A stretch of 43,671 nt of DNA from Acidobacteriota bacterium (GCA_030669585.1 DAOVDI010000009.1:1-43671), one strand, 5' to 3'. Shown: positions 1-8,378, counted from the first letter of the stretch. Numbers and translations: made by a program. The notes: generated from the letters alone by a model not told the origin.

Positions 1-15
1 TTTCCGGCTTGGCCG

Positions 16-48
16 TCATCCCGGACTCCGATCCGGGACGGAATGACG
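16..48. repeat. Palindromic intergenic repeat unit
   Basis: An inverted repeat is visible directly: outer arms GTCAT (16-20) and ATGAC (44-48) enclose CCCGGA (21-26) and TCCGGG (33-38). A related hairpin, TTCCGGC-TTCC-GCCGGAA, lies at 178-195, and a larger relative is at 15864-15944. The pattern resembles the abundant 'GTCATTCC...GGAATCCAG' intergenic repeats of many bacterial genomes. No function is assigned. Confidence 0.7.
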
Positions 49-80
49 ATTAGCTCTTATAGCCCTGCCTTTTCTGTCTT

Positions 81-179
81 TCCTGGTTTTATTTACCATT
101 TACCATTTACTATTTACTGCCTTTTTCCTGGTTTTATTTACCATTTACCATTTACTATTTACTGCCTTTTTCCTGGTTT
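81..179. repeat. 45-bp tandem repeat, two full copies plus a partial third
   Basis: The unit starting TCCTGGTTTTATTT begins at 81 and again at 126, giving a period of 45 bp. A third partial copy, TCCTGGTTT, begins at 171. Each unit contains the internal short repeats TTTACCA and TTTACTA. The stop codon of the fucosidase gene (155-157) lies inside the second copy, so the end of that gene is repeat-derived. Both full copies look identical, which suggests recent slippage or duplication. Confidence 0.9.
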
Positions 180-1639
180 CCGGCTTCCGCCGGAATGACG
201 AGCAGCCCTGGTTCTCCTGCCTTTATCTTAAAGACCCAGGCATATTGGCAGGGATTTGTGGCTGGGTCAAGAGGCGGAGGTTCGATCAAGATTCCATCCT
301 TTAGAGGCTTCCATTTGACCTCTCCCGTATAGCCAAGAAGAGATACGCTGGTCACTTTCTCTGCTTTTATCCCTGCAATCTTAAAAGCTGCCTGCGGCCA
401 GGTTGTATTTAGAACATAAAGGTTATTTTTTTTACGGGTGAAAAATAGCGACTTATCCCGGCCTAGGTTTTTAGCGGTTCCTGCCCAGGGCCTACTCCCG
501 TATATTGCCTCGCCATTGACTTTGAGCCAATCCCCGATATCCACCAGGCGCTGCTGCATGATAACCGGAATACAGCCGTCAGCTGAAGGCCCTACATTGA
601 GCAGGAGGTTGCCGCCGCGGCTGACAATATCGATCAATTCATGCACAAGCTGTTCCGAGGTGTTGTAATCATCGATATTCTCATCCCGGTTAAAACCATA
701 GGACCCCCCTACTCCCCGGCTCTCCTCCCAAGGATGAAAAGTACCTACTACACCTTCGGCATCCTTATATTCGCTGGAAAAATAATCTCCGTGTTTCCCA
801 GGCATGTCAGTGCCGAAACGGTCGTTTACCACAACTTCGTCCGTGTTCGGGGCTCTGTTATACAGCCAGGCTAAAAAGTCCAAAGCCTTCCATTCTGCGG
901 CAGTTTTATCCCATTCCCCGGCATCTGTAAAAATAACCGCAGGCTGGTAATTCATCACCAGTTCTTTTAGCTGCGGCAGCATGTGTTCGCTTATGTATTT
1001 ATCTTTTGGAATGCCGTATTTGTCAACCAGACGCTTCGGAATAAAGTATCCTGTATCTGTTCTGTGGGTCCAGTTTGTCTCCCATTCGATAATAGAATAG
1101 TAAAGCCCCATTCGCAGGCCTTTAGCCTTTACAGCTCTTGTAAGGTCTCCCACCAGATCCCGTTTCGGACCGGTATCTAAGCTGTTGTATCCATTTTTAT
1201 AAGGGCTTTTAGTAGGCCACAGACAAAAACCGTCATGATGCTTGCTCGTCAGGATCACATACTTTGCTCCTGAACGGGTAAATAGCTCAGCCCAGTAATC
1301 TGGTTCGAACAGCTCCGCTTTAAACAGAGGGGCAAAGTCCCGGTATTCGAAATTCTTGCCATAGTTTTTTTTGTGAAATTCTTCTCCTCCGTTTTCCTTA
1401 TCAAACATCACACGGGCATAGTACCATTCAGCATATGAGGCATACCGCTTTGTGGTCACTTTTCTCCAGGCGGGCACAGAATAAACACCCCAGTGAATGA
1501 ATATCCCAAATTTTGCATTGAGAAACCACTCCGGCGCCGGCCTTTTATCCAGGGATTTCCAGTCCGGCTGATATTCCTGAGCGGAAAGAATTATGACTGT
1601 GAAAATAAGTATCAGAAAGGTAATAATTCTCGTTTTCAT
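155..1639 (-). CDS. Secreted alpha-L-fucosidase (GH29)
   Basis: This is a GH29 family alpha-L-fucosidase of 494 aa that would release L-fucose from glycans by a retaining mechanism. A signal peptide (residues 1-20, ending LILSA-like) indicates export. Visible GH29 features are KFGIFIHWGVYSVPAW (about 43-58), the TSKHHDGFCLWPTKS block (131-145), GLRMGLYYS, and the likely nucleophile Asp239 in VIFTDAGEWD. The catalytic barrel is complete. The last 15 or so residues (PAEAGNQEKGSK and before) are encoded by the intergenic repeat at 155-200 and are probably a non-native tail. The ompA-like gene ends 30 bp upstream on the same strand, so co-transcription is plausible. Family assignment is firm; the exact fucosyl linkage cannot be read from sequence. 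Confidence 0.93.
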   Translation of the reverse strand: MKTRIITFLILIFTVIILSAQEYQPDWKSLDKRPAPEWFLNAKFGIFIHWGVYSVPAWRKVTTKRYASYAEWYYARVMFDKENGGEEFHKKNYGKNFEYRDFAPLFKAELFEPDYWAELFTRSGAKYVILTSKHHDGFCLWPTKSPYKNGYNSLDTGPKRDLVGDLTRAVKAKGLRMGLYYSIIEWETNWTHRTDTGYFIPKRLVDKYGIPKDKYISEHMLPQLKELVMNYQPAVIFTDAGEWDKTAAEWKALDFLAWLYNRAPNTDEVVVNDRFGTDMPGKHGDYFSSEYKDAEGVVGTFHPWEESRGVGGSYGFNRDENIDDYNTSEQLVHELIDIVSRGGNLLLNVGPSADGCIPVIMQQRLVDIGDWLKVNGEAIYGSRPWAGTAKNLGRDKSLFFTRKKNNLYVLNTTWPQAAFKIAGIKAEKVTSVSLLGYTGEVKWKPLKDGILIEPPPLDPATNPCQYAWVFKIKAGEPGLLVIPAEAGNQEKGSK

Positions 1640-1669
1640 CTTGCCATTTTCTGCTTTCTAGATATAAGC

Positions 1670-2350
1670 TTATTTCTTTTTAACTACTATTTCTACTCTT
1701 CTATTTTTATGCCGTCCTTCCGGATTGTCAGAACCGTCAGGGTTTGTATTTGGTTCTACAGGTTTGGATTCACCATAACCTGAAGTCTCAATTATTTTCG
1801 GATCTACTTCTGTATTCTCTATCAGCCAATTTTTTACAGATTCCGCCCTTTTTTCAGACAACTGCTGGTTATAATCATCTGCTCCTTTAGAGTCGGTGTG
1901 ACCTGAGATCTTTACTTTAGGGCTTTCACTGGCATTGATAATCTCAGCGACTTTTTTTAGGGATTCTTCTGCTTCAGGGCGCATATCCCATTTATCAAAA
2001 TCAAAAAGGACATCTCCAGAAAGCTCGATCTGAAATTCGGTTTCAGTTTCTTTTGCGCTCAGATCTTTTAAAGCAGATTCGATCTTTTCACTTTTTGCTT
2101 CTATTCCACGAATGACCCCTAAAATTTCATTCATGCGAGAGTCGATCTTAACCATGTGAAAGTTGATTTTCTTCGCGCCTCTTTTAGGCCCAAGCTGCTT
2201 AAGCGCTGCAATGGCCTTTTCATGAGCATCTGCAGGGATTATTATTTCATCCACTTTTGTCTTGAGAGGGGTAGTTTTTGATATACATAAAGACGGGAAA
2301 ACAAAGCTAATCAAAAATGAGAGCAAGAAAATTAATTTTAAATTCTTCAT
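1670..2350 (-). CDS. OmpA-family peptidoglycan-binding outer-membrane protein
   Basis: A 226-aa exported protein with an N-terminal signal peptide (about residues 1-24) and a helical middle segment (about 35-100). It ends in a C-terminal OmpA domain: a VLFDFDKWDMRPEAEESL start, then KISGHTDSKGADDYN and LSEKRAESVKNWL, with a GYGESKPVEPN and NRRVEIVV close. The OmpA domain binds the diaminopimelate of peptidoglycan and anchors the outer membrane or lipoproteins to the wall. There is no N-terminal beta-barrel, so it resembles Pal or the periplasmic half of OmpA rather than a porin. It is followed 30 bp later by the fucosidase gene and preceded by a small secreted protein gene 16 bp upstream, which suggests a three-gene transcription unit. 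Confidence 0.9.
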   Translation of the reverse strand: MKNLKLIFLLSFLISFVFPSLCISKTTPLKTKVDEIIIPADAHEKAIAALKQLGPKRGAKKINFHMVKIDSRMNEILGVIRGIEAKSEKIESALKDLSAKETETEFQIELSGDVLFDFDKWDMRPEAEESLKKVAEIINASESPKVKISGHTDSKGADDYNQQLSEKRAESVKNWLIENTEVDPKIIETSGYGESKPVEPNTNPDGSDNPEGRHKNRRVEIVVKKK

Positions 2351-2366
2351 ATGGAATACTCTATTT

Positions 2367-2828
2367 TTACAGATCTACCTCTTCAAAAGGGAATACACCT
2401 GGTATAGACAAGGAAATTGTCTCCGGGCTGTTTTCCGGAGCAGGGAACTTCATCCAAACACCTTTGCTCTTAGAGGGCTCTATCGTAAATTCAAAATATC
2501 CTCCCTTATGACCGCCCTCTTTTGGGCCTGCGATATACTGTCCGTCAGAATCCTTAAGTACAAAGTATTTCTTCTGATTGGTCTCATCCATAATATAACA
2601 GCTTTCAAAGTAAGCACTTACTTTCTGCCTCTCTTCCCCTTCATTTCTAAATTTAATTTTTACTGTTATGATATTGTTTTTTACTTTAACGCTTAATAAA
2701 TCAACCTCGACTCCGTCCCAGAGGCTGCTTTCCTGGGTCTGAATGACTTCACCAGCAAAAATAAGACCTGCAGCAAAGATAACAACAAGCACTGAAAAAA
2801 AACACGCTTTTTTAAATGGATTAAACAT
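2367..2828 (-). CDS. Small secreted protein of unknown function
   Basis: A 153-aa protein with a signal peptide (MFNPFKKACFFSVLVVIFAA, cleavage near residue 25). The remainder is predicted beta-rich with alternating hydrophobic strands (VEVDLLSVKVKNNIITVKIK, GGYFEFTIEP). The pattern resembles immunoglobulin-like extracellular domains such as DUF4352, but I cannot make a firm family match. A good ribosome binding site (AGGAGGC read on the minus strand) precedes the ATG. It lies 16 bp upstream of the OmpA-type gene and is probably co-transcribed with it, so an envelope role is a reasonable inference. Confidence 0.75.
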   Translation of the reverse strand: MFNPFKKACFFSVLVVIFAAGLIFAGEVIQTQESSLWDGVEVDLLSVKVKNNIITVKIKFRNEGEERQKVSAYFESCYIMDETNQKKYFVLKDSDGQYIAGPKEGGHKGGYFEFTIEPSKSKGVWMKFPAPENSPETISLSIPGVFPFEEVDL

Positions 2829-2948
2829 AAAAGCCTCCTATAATCATACTTTTCGCTTACTTTTTTTCACTACCTTATTAAATTCATATCATATAGAATT
2901 TTTGCAGTCAATCTGAACGAGTACAGCCCGAAGATGAAGCTGTCGCGT

Positions 2949-3968
2949 TCATAGTAAACTATCAGAATTAATTTCTAATGGCTCCATGTGTATAGTAGCT
3001 TCAATATTCAATTTATCTCGTATTGACTTCTCTATTTTAGATGCAATTATATGTGCCTCTTCCAAGGAAATATCTTTCGCTAAAGAAATGTGAAAAGTAA
3101 GTTCTGCATGGTCTCCATATTCATGAATATGAAAATGATGCGCCTCTATTTGAGTAGCATTAATTGCCTGACATATTTTATTTACTTCTTTTAACAGGCT
3201 CTCATCAGGTATTTTTCCAAGTATGGGATTAATTGAATACCGAAAAATTTCAAAAGTAGCATAGAAAATAAATAGTGCAACAATAATTCCTAAAACAGCA
3301 TCAATCCACCAGAAATATTTTCCAAGAAATATTCCCACTAAAATAATTACAGAAGAAATTGCATCGCTTCTATGATGCCAGGCATCTGCTTTTAAAACAC
3401 TGGAACCAGTTTTTTTCCACGACCAAATAGCATATTGAGCAAGCGCTTCCTTCAGGACAATTGAAATAATCATAACTACAACTGCAAGTGTTCCAAATAC
3501 TACCGATTCTCGATTGTTAAGTTTATTTATTGATTTTTCAATAAAAGAAAAAGCAATAACAGCCAGCAAGACGCCAATTATTAGAGAAGCAATTAATTCC
3601 GCGCGCCCATGCCCAAATGGATGTTTTTTGTCTGCTGGTTTGGAAGATATTTTAACTCCAATTAATACTATTATGGAAGAAATGGAGTCTGTTAATGTAT
3701 GCCAGGCATCAGCTATAATAGCAATTGAGCCAGTAGCAATCCCTGCCCAATATTTTAATCCAAATAATAAAATATTTACTATTATTGAGAGCCAGCCTTC
3801 CCAATATGATAAATAGGTATAATTTTTTTTCATAAGATGATTATTATCAATTGAATTAAAATGATGTCGAACTCTTAATTGTTTCAAGCCCAATTTTTTG
3901 AGATATTGTTCGGCCTCTTCTACAACTATAAATTTTTTTCTATCTTTTTCCAAAAGGCGACATTTCAC
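2949..3968 (-). CDS. CDF family divalent cation efflux transporter with a LarE-derived N-terminal extension
   Basis: The body is a cation diffusion facilitator that would export Zn2+, Fe2+, Mn2+ or similar ions using proton antiport. It has about six membrane segments. Metal-site motifs are IADAWHTLTDSI (TM2) and LKADAWHHRSDAISS (TM5), with HPFGHGRAEL between TM2 and TM3. The C-terminal cytoplasmic ferredoxin-like domain contains HHFHIHEYGDHAELTFHI. The ORF begins at GTG 3968, overlapping the end of the cysteine desulfurase gene by 29 bp. Its first 45 residues (including VVEEAEQYLKKLGLKQLRVR) are not CDF sequence. They match my recollection of the C-terminal region of LarE sulfur transferases. 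The ancestral CDF start is probably ATG at 3833, but that codon has no visible ribosome binding site. The gene is clearly more AT-rich than its neighbours, consistent with acquisition. Confidence 0.9.
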   Translation of the reverse strand: MKCRLLEKDRKKFIVVEEAEQYLKKLGLKQLRVRHHFNSIDNNHLMKKNYTYLSYWEGWLSIIVNILLFGLKYWAGIATGSIAIIADAWHTLTDSISSIIVLIGVKISSKPADKKHPFGHGRAELIASLIIGVLLAVIAFSFIEKSINKLNNRESVVFGTLAVVVMIISIVLKEALAQYAIWSWKKTGSSVLKADAWHHRSDAISSVIILVGIFLGKYFWWIDAVLGIIVALFIFYATFEIFRYSINPILGKIPDESLLKEVNKICQAINATQIEAHHFHIHEYGDHAELTFHISLAKDISLEEAHIIASKIEKSIRDKLNIEATIHMEPLEINSDSLL

Positions 3969-5103
3969 GCAGCTTCTCTACAATCGGAGGCAGGACTTTA
4001 ATTACTTTATCTATGTCCTTTTCAGTATTATCTCTCCCCAAGCTGAAACGGAGTGAACCGTGGGCTGTTTCATGTGAAAGCCCTATCGCAGTAAGGACAT
4101 GAGATACTTTGAGTGAAGCTGATGTGCAGGCTGAACCACTGGATGCGGCTATTCCATGATGATTCAGATGAAGTAACATCCCTTCACCTTCGATGTGCTT
4201 TATGCAAATGTTAAGCGTGCCGGGCAATCTTTTTTCCTGGTGGCCATTTATTATCATGTTTTCTATATTTTCTATTAATCCATTTTCTAATCTATCCCTT
4301 AACTTTTTAACTTTTATTTCCTCCTCTCCAAATTCTTCTGCGGCGATCTCTGCAGCCTTGCCAAGGCCTACGATCCCCGGGACATTCTCAGTCCCTGCTC
4401 GTCTGTTCCTTTCATGCTGCCCTCCGTGGAGAAGAGAATCGATCTTTGTCCCTTTTCGAATATAAAGAGCGCCGACACCTTTGGGCCCATAGAATTTATG
4501 CCCAGACAGAGAGAGGAGATCAACTGAAAGGTCATTAACATCTATAGGAAGTTTGCCAACCGTCTGGATGGCATCGGTATGAAATAAAAGTCCATTCTGC
4601 CTGGATATTTCTGCGATTTCCTTTACCGGCTCTATAGTACCCACCTCATTATTAGCATGCATAATAGATATTAGAATTGTCTTATCTGTTATTGCATCAC
4701 GCAGCTCATCTAAATTAACAACACCATATTTATCCACACCAAGGTAGGTAACTTTAACCCCCCGTTTCTCAAGCCATTTACAGGAATTTAATACGGCATG
4801 GTGTTCTATGGAAGAGGTTATTATGTGGTTGCCCTTTTTCCGGTTGGCAAAAGCAGCTCCTTTTACAGCATAATTATCCGACTCTGTTCCGCATCCAGTA
4901 AAAACGATTTCATTGGAACTGGCATTCAATAGCTTTGCAACTTTTTCTCTTGCCTCTTCCTTCGCATTATCTGATTCATTTGCCAGTTTGTATATACTGG
5001 AAGGATTGCCATATTTCTTTCTGAAATATGGAAACATTTCTTCAACAACTCTCTCATCAGTTGGAGTGGTTGCATTATGATCAAGATAAATTAAGTTATC
5101 TAT
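3940..5103 (-). CDS. NifS/IscS-type cysteine desulfurase, apparent ATA start
   Basis: A PLP-dependent class I cysteine desulfurase that takes sulfur from L-cysteine for Fe-S clusters or thio-modification. Visible features are the PLP lysine in SLSGHKFYGPKGVGALYI, the aspartate/histidine cofactor region HTDAIQTVGKLP, and the loop cysteine in SSGSACTSASLK. The first ATG in frame (5037) would remove the conserved N-terminus. Reading further upstream gives DNLIYLDHNATTPTDERVV, as expected for the family. There is no ATG, GTG or TTG before the in-frame TGA at 5137-5139. A strong AGGAGG (5109-5114) sits 5 nt before ATA at 5101-5103, so I place the start there, giving 387 codons. The 3' end overlaps the CDF gene. 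A larE gene probably once followed it. Confidence 0.88.
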   Translation of the reverse strand: MDNLIYLDHNATTPTDERVVEEMFPYFRKKYGNPSSIYKLANESDNAKEEAREKVAKLLNASSNEIVFTGCGTESDNYAVKGAAFANRKKGNHIITSSIEHHAVLNSCKWLEKRGVKVTYLGVDKYGVVNLDELRDAITDKTILISIMHANNEVGTIEPVKEIAEISRQNGLLFHTDAIQTVGKLPIDVNDLSVDLLSLSGHKFYGPKGVGALYIRKGTKIDSLLHGGQHERNRRAGTENVPGIVGLGKAAEIAAEEFGEEEIKVKKLRDRLENGLIENIENMIINGHQEKRLPGTLNICIKHIEGEGMLLHLNHHGIAASSGSACTSASLKVSHVLTAIGLSHETAHGSLRFSLGRDNTEKDIDKVIKVLPPIVEKLREMSPFGKR

Positions 5104-5114
5104 TTCTACCTCCT
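5101..5114 (-). promoter_or_regulatory. Ribosome binding site with ATA initiation codon
   Basis: On the minus strand AGGAGG (5114-5109) is followed by a 5-nt spacer (TAGAA) and ATA (5103-5101). This is ideal Shine-Dalgarno spacing, and it is the only site consistent with the conserved cysteine desulfurase N-terminus. Whether AUA really initiates or a sequenced G-to-A change broke the start cannot be decided here. Confidence 0.7.
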
Positions 5115-5554
5115 GGTCCCAAGTTTTTATAAGCCTTCATTGATCTTCTCTATTTAAAATATTTTATACAAGCTTTCTTCTACTGTCTTTTATGTTTTAT
5201 AAACAATACAATTTCTATAGGAAATATAAATTATGCTTTTTAACTATTTATGTCAACTGCAATAACAAAATCTTCCATTTTAGATCTGATCTTATGGCAC
5301 ACATTGCATGGTCTTATTGCTTTTGCTTCATAAACAGTTGATTAACCAAGATTTCTTGATCAGCAATCCAGGCTAATTGATTTTTTCCGTTACATGCGAG
5401 GACTGAAGTTCTTCCCCTCTTTCACTTATTCGAAGTTTTATTTTTTATTGAATAACAACCTGCTTTCGCAATCCTTTTAGAGCTTTTCCCAACATGGTTG
5501 ATGTTTAAAGGAATTCCTTACGAGTTAATAATTTGTCTTCATTTTTTATCACAA
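5104..5554. other. 451-bp AT-rich intergenic region, no gene supported
   Basis: Apart from the desulfurase ribosome binding site at one end, I find no coding sequence with a convincing start, length and family match. Short minus-strand open stretches occur around 5300-5500 in different frames. They could be the remains of a decayed gene, but none is recognisable. No tRNA-like or clear terminator structure was seen. Confidence 0.5.
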
Positions 5555-6043
5555 TTAAAAACAGATACCGGCCCTTATCTCGATACCTTTAACCCATCGA
5601 TTGGCGCTCGAATTTTTCCAGTGCCATTCATATCCGCCAAATCCGACCAGGCTTGCGGTTAGTGGTTTCAGGTTTAACTGTATCCCGATTTCACCCAATG
5701 GAGTAACGGTATTGTCCTGAGGGCGGTTGTCAAATCCCACTCCCAGGAAAAGCAGATGCGGAGCATTCTCAAGAGCAAACCACCTGTATCTGCTTCCAAT
5801 CTCCCAATGATGGATATTGTTGGCGTAGATATTGTTTGAATCTTCCAATGTACGGTAATACCCAACCCGCATGGTGAAGGAGGTATTAGACCCCAGTACA
5901 TATTCGAATTGCAGCTGGTAGTCCTCGTCCAAGATCTCCAGGATATCCGTTGTAAACAGACATTTGACCGTACTGAAAGAAAAAGCCGATACAGGCGCCA
6001 AACACAGGATCAAGACCAACATCATGGGAATAATTTTTTTCAT
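5555..6043 (-). CDS. Small outer-membrane beta-barrel-like protein
   Basis: A 162-aa protein with a clear signal peptide (MKKIIPMMLVLILCLAPVSA). The mature part alternates hydrophobic and polar residues in strand-like segments (YQLQFEYVLGSNTSFTMRVG, WEIGSRYRWFAL, HLLFLGVGFD, GEIGIQLNLKPLTASLVGFG) and ends in Phe after a strand (GIEIRAGICF). A terminal aromatic residue is typical of proteins assembled by the BAM complex. The size fits an 8-strand barrel. No specific family is recognised. It is divergent from the muramidase gene, separated by about 160 bp, and monocistronic as far as can be seen. Confidence 0.75.
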   Translation of the reverse strand: MKKIIPMMLVLILCLAPVSAFSFSTVKCLFTTDILEILDEDYQLQFEYVLGSNTSFTMRVGYYRTLEDSNNIYANNIHHWEIGSRYRWFALENAPHLLFLGVGFDNRPQDNTVTPLGEIGIQLNLKPLTASLVGFGGYEWHWKNSSANRWVKGIEIRAGICF

Positions 6044-6202
6044 TTTTGCTTCCTTTTCAAATGAAATAAATTGCTTAAAGCAACATTATTAGAAAACAAA
6101 ATCAGGCTAAAAGTCAATAGGTTCTTCAATAGATGCTTCAATAACTTGCTCTTCTACCTGAAGTTTCATTAAAATTATACATTATGAAATATGAGGTCAA
6201 AA

Positions 6203-7549
6203 ATGAAATTTAATAATAAAAAAAAGTTTCAACGGTTAATTCCTATTGTATTTCCGGTTTTGGTTATCGTTCTGGTGGTTATATCCACATGCCGGAGAAT
6301 AGAGCTCGTATCTTCAACAAAAGATATTATAGCAGTGGAAACCGGATTGGATGTATTTTTAAAAAACCATCTTACGCTTGTAAAGGGAAAACGAGTGGGT
6401 TTAATAACCAATCCGACCGGGGCAAACCGGGAACTTCAAAATATCGTGGATCTTTTCTTGTCACATCCAGACATTAATCTTGTTGCCATTTACGGCCCGG
6501 AACACGGGGTCAGGGGCAATGCTCAGGCTGGACAGTATGTGCCGTTCTATATGGATGATATTTATAAGATTCCGGTGTTCAGTCTTTACGGCCAGTCCCT
6601 AAAGCCGGATCCGGGGATGTTGAAAAACATGGATGAATACATGAGGACATTCGACATAACGGATACCGGAAAATTTCCGGACAGTACCATGAAGGAAAGC
6701 CTGGACTTAATGATTTTTGATATCCAGGACATCGGCACACGTATCTATACTTATATCGCGACAATGGCGTACAGCATGCAGGCTTGTGCAGAAGCAAATA
6801 TTCCTTTTATTGTGTTGGACCGGCCCAACCCCATTAACGGGTTGGTAATGGAAGGTCCTATCCTGGAGTTTCCTGAATTCAGTTCTTTTGTCGGTGTTTA
6901 CCCAATACCTGTACGTCATGGGATGACATCAGGCGAGCTTGCCCTGATGTTTAACGACCAGTTTTTCGAAACAAAAGTCGATCTGACAGTCATTCCCCTT
7001 GCTGGATGGAAAAGAAACATGTGGTTTGATGAGACCGGTCTTTCCTGGGTAATCCCATCACCAAATATGCCTGCCCTGGAAACAGCGACTGTTTATCCGG
7101 GACAGGTATTCCTTGAAGGAACAAACATCTCTGAAGGCCGTGGAACAACCAAACCCTTTGAATTTTTCGGCGCACCCTGGATCGATGGGCATAAACTTTC
7201 TCAAAAACTAAATGCTCTTGAGATTCCCGGAGTTACTTTCCGCGAGGCCTGGTTTAGTCCGACTTTTTCAAAATATCAGGGAAAATTGTGCGGCGGATGC
7301 CAGATCCATGTTATTAGCAGATCAATATTCCGGTCTTTTTCGGTGACCCTTTTTATTATCCAGACTATCCGGGAACTTTATCCCGAACAATTGATCTTCC
7401 ATGAAAAATATTTTGACAGGATCATGGGAACATCAAGTGTGAGAGAAGCTCTGGAAGCGGGGAAGCCTGTACCGGAAATAATATCAGATTATTCCGGGGA
7501 TCTGATAAATTTTAGAGAGCTGCGAAAACCTTATCTGCTCTATGATTAA
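6203..7549 (+). CDS. namZ: NamZ-type exo-beta-N-acetylmuramidase (GH171, formerly DUF1343)
   Basis: The protein matches the DUF1343/NamZ family, exo-acting muramidases that remove terminal MurNAc from peptidoglycan fragments during wall recycling. Family hallmarks are GKRVGLITNPTGANREL, VAIYGPEHGVRGNAQAGQ, DIQDIGTRIYTYIATM, FIVLDRPNPINGLVMEGP, PVRHGMTSGELALMFN and EGTNISEGRGTTKPFEFFGA. The N-terminus has one membrane segment (about 10-28) ending ISTCRR. This may be a degenerate lipobox or an uncleaved anchor. I chose ATG 6203 over the in-frame ATG at 6191 because GAGG (6193-6196) lies 6 nt before 6203. It converges on the metallo-hydrolase gene, 30 bp away. The family is certain; substrate preference is inferred from characterised relatives. 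Confidence 0.9.
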   Translation: MKFNNKKKFQRLIPIVFPVLVIVLVVISTCRRIELVSSTKDIIAVETGLDVFLKNHLTLVKGKRVGLITNPTGANRELQNIVDLFLSHPDINLVAIYGPEHGVRGNAQAGQYVPFYMDDIYKIPVFSLYGQSLKPDPGMLKNMDEYMRTFDITDTGKFPDSTMKESLDLMIFDIQDIGTRIYTYIATMAYSMQACAEANIPFIVLDRPNPINGLVMEGPILEFPEFSSFVGVYPIPVRHGMTSGELALMFNDQFFETKVDLTVIPLAGWKRNMWFDETGLSWVIPSPNMPALETATVYPGQVFLEGTNISEGRGTTKPFEFFGAPWIDGHKLSQKLNALEIPGVTFREAWFSPTFSKYQGKLCGGCQIHVISRSIFRSFSVTLFIIQTIRELYPEQLIFHEKYFDRIMGTSSVREALEAGKPVPEIISDYSGDLINFRELRKPYLLYD

Positions 7550-7579
7550 TACCCGTAAATCCTGGGATTATAAATGGAT

Positions 7580-8326
7580 CTATCTCATTTTTCTGATACG
7601 AACTTCAATATCTTCCTCGGTTTTTAGCAGGTCTACCAGTTTGCCGGGATCCGTGCTTCCGTAGTGGTAGGGATATAATATTTTGGGTTTAAACGACCTG
7701 GCCGCATCAGCAACCATCTCTGGAGTCATGGTGTAGGGGAGATTCATTGGGAGAAATGCAATGTCGATATTCTTTAAGGCTTTCATCTCCGGAATGTTTT
7801 CCGTATCCCCGGCAACATAAATGCGCTTTCCGGCCATAGTCAAGATATAGCCGTTTCCGTTTCCCTTGGGATGGAATGGATTTCCAGGACTGCGCATGTG
7901 TTTGATGTTATAGGCCGGTACGGCTTCGATTTTGATCCCCTGTACGGTTTGCACATCTCCGTTCTTCATGATCTTATAAATATATCCATCCAGCTTTGAT
8001 GTGCACTTTTCTGTTACGATCATATCGGTTTTTTTTGTGATAATATAATCCAGTGCTTTTGTATCCAGGTGGTCTCCATGCTCGTGTGTAAGAAGAACCA
8101 TATCAGCCTTGGGCATCAGGTAATAATCCGCATACCGTGTAACAGGGTCGATATGAATGACCTTGTTGTTAAATGTAAAATACAGGGTTCCATGTCCCAC
8201 AAATGTGATCGTTAATTCTCCCATTGATGTGGCGAATACGTCCTTTTCAAAGGATTGTTGATCTGCTTTTGCCAAAAGGAAGAAAACGCATATTATGGTT
8301 GTAAAAATTATTAACCTTTTAATCAT
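7580..8326 (-). CDS. Exported metallo-beta-lactamase-fold hydrolase (UPF0173-like)
   Basis: A 248-aa protein with a signal peptide (about residues 1-22) followed by a compact metallo-beta-lactamase fold. The metal-binding motif is LLTHEHGDHLD. Other fold markers are TFVGHGTLYFTFNN near the start, a GKRIYVAGDTENIPEM block and a late histidine in ILYPYHYGSTDPG. The arrangement matches the UPF0173/YtkL-type metal-dependent hydrolases, whose physiological substrates are mostly unknown. It lacks the lactamase-specific loops, so antibiotic hydrolysis is not supported. The next gene upstream on the same strand, the aldo/keto reductase, ends about 50 bp away. Confidence 0.87.
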   Translation of the reverse strand: MIKRLIIFTTIICVFFLLAKADQQSFEKDVFATSMGELTITFVGHGTLYFTFNNKVIHIDPVTRYADYYLMPKADMVLLTHEHGDHLDTKALDYIITKKTDMIVTEKCTSKLDGYIYKIMKNGDVQTVQGIKIEAVPAYNIKHMRSPGNPFHPKGNGNGYILTMAGKRIYVAGDTENIPEMKALKNIDIAFLPMNLPYTMTPEMVADAARSFKPKILYPYHYGSTDPGKLVDLLKTEEDIEVRIRKMR

Positions 8327-8378
8327 TTATACCTCCATTATAAAAGTATAATATTTGGAACTTTTGATAATCATTGTA

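Noticed and set aside
7580-8326. Beta-lactamase resistance gene
   Set aside because: Only the general metallo-beta-lactamase fold and HxHxDH-type motif are present; the sequence fits the UPF0173-like hydrolases instead.
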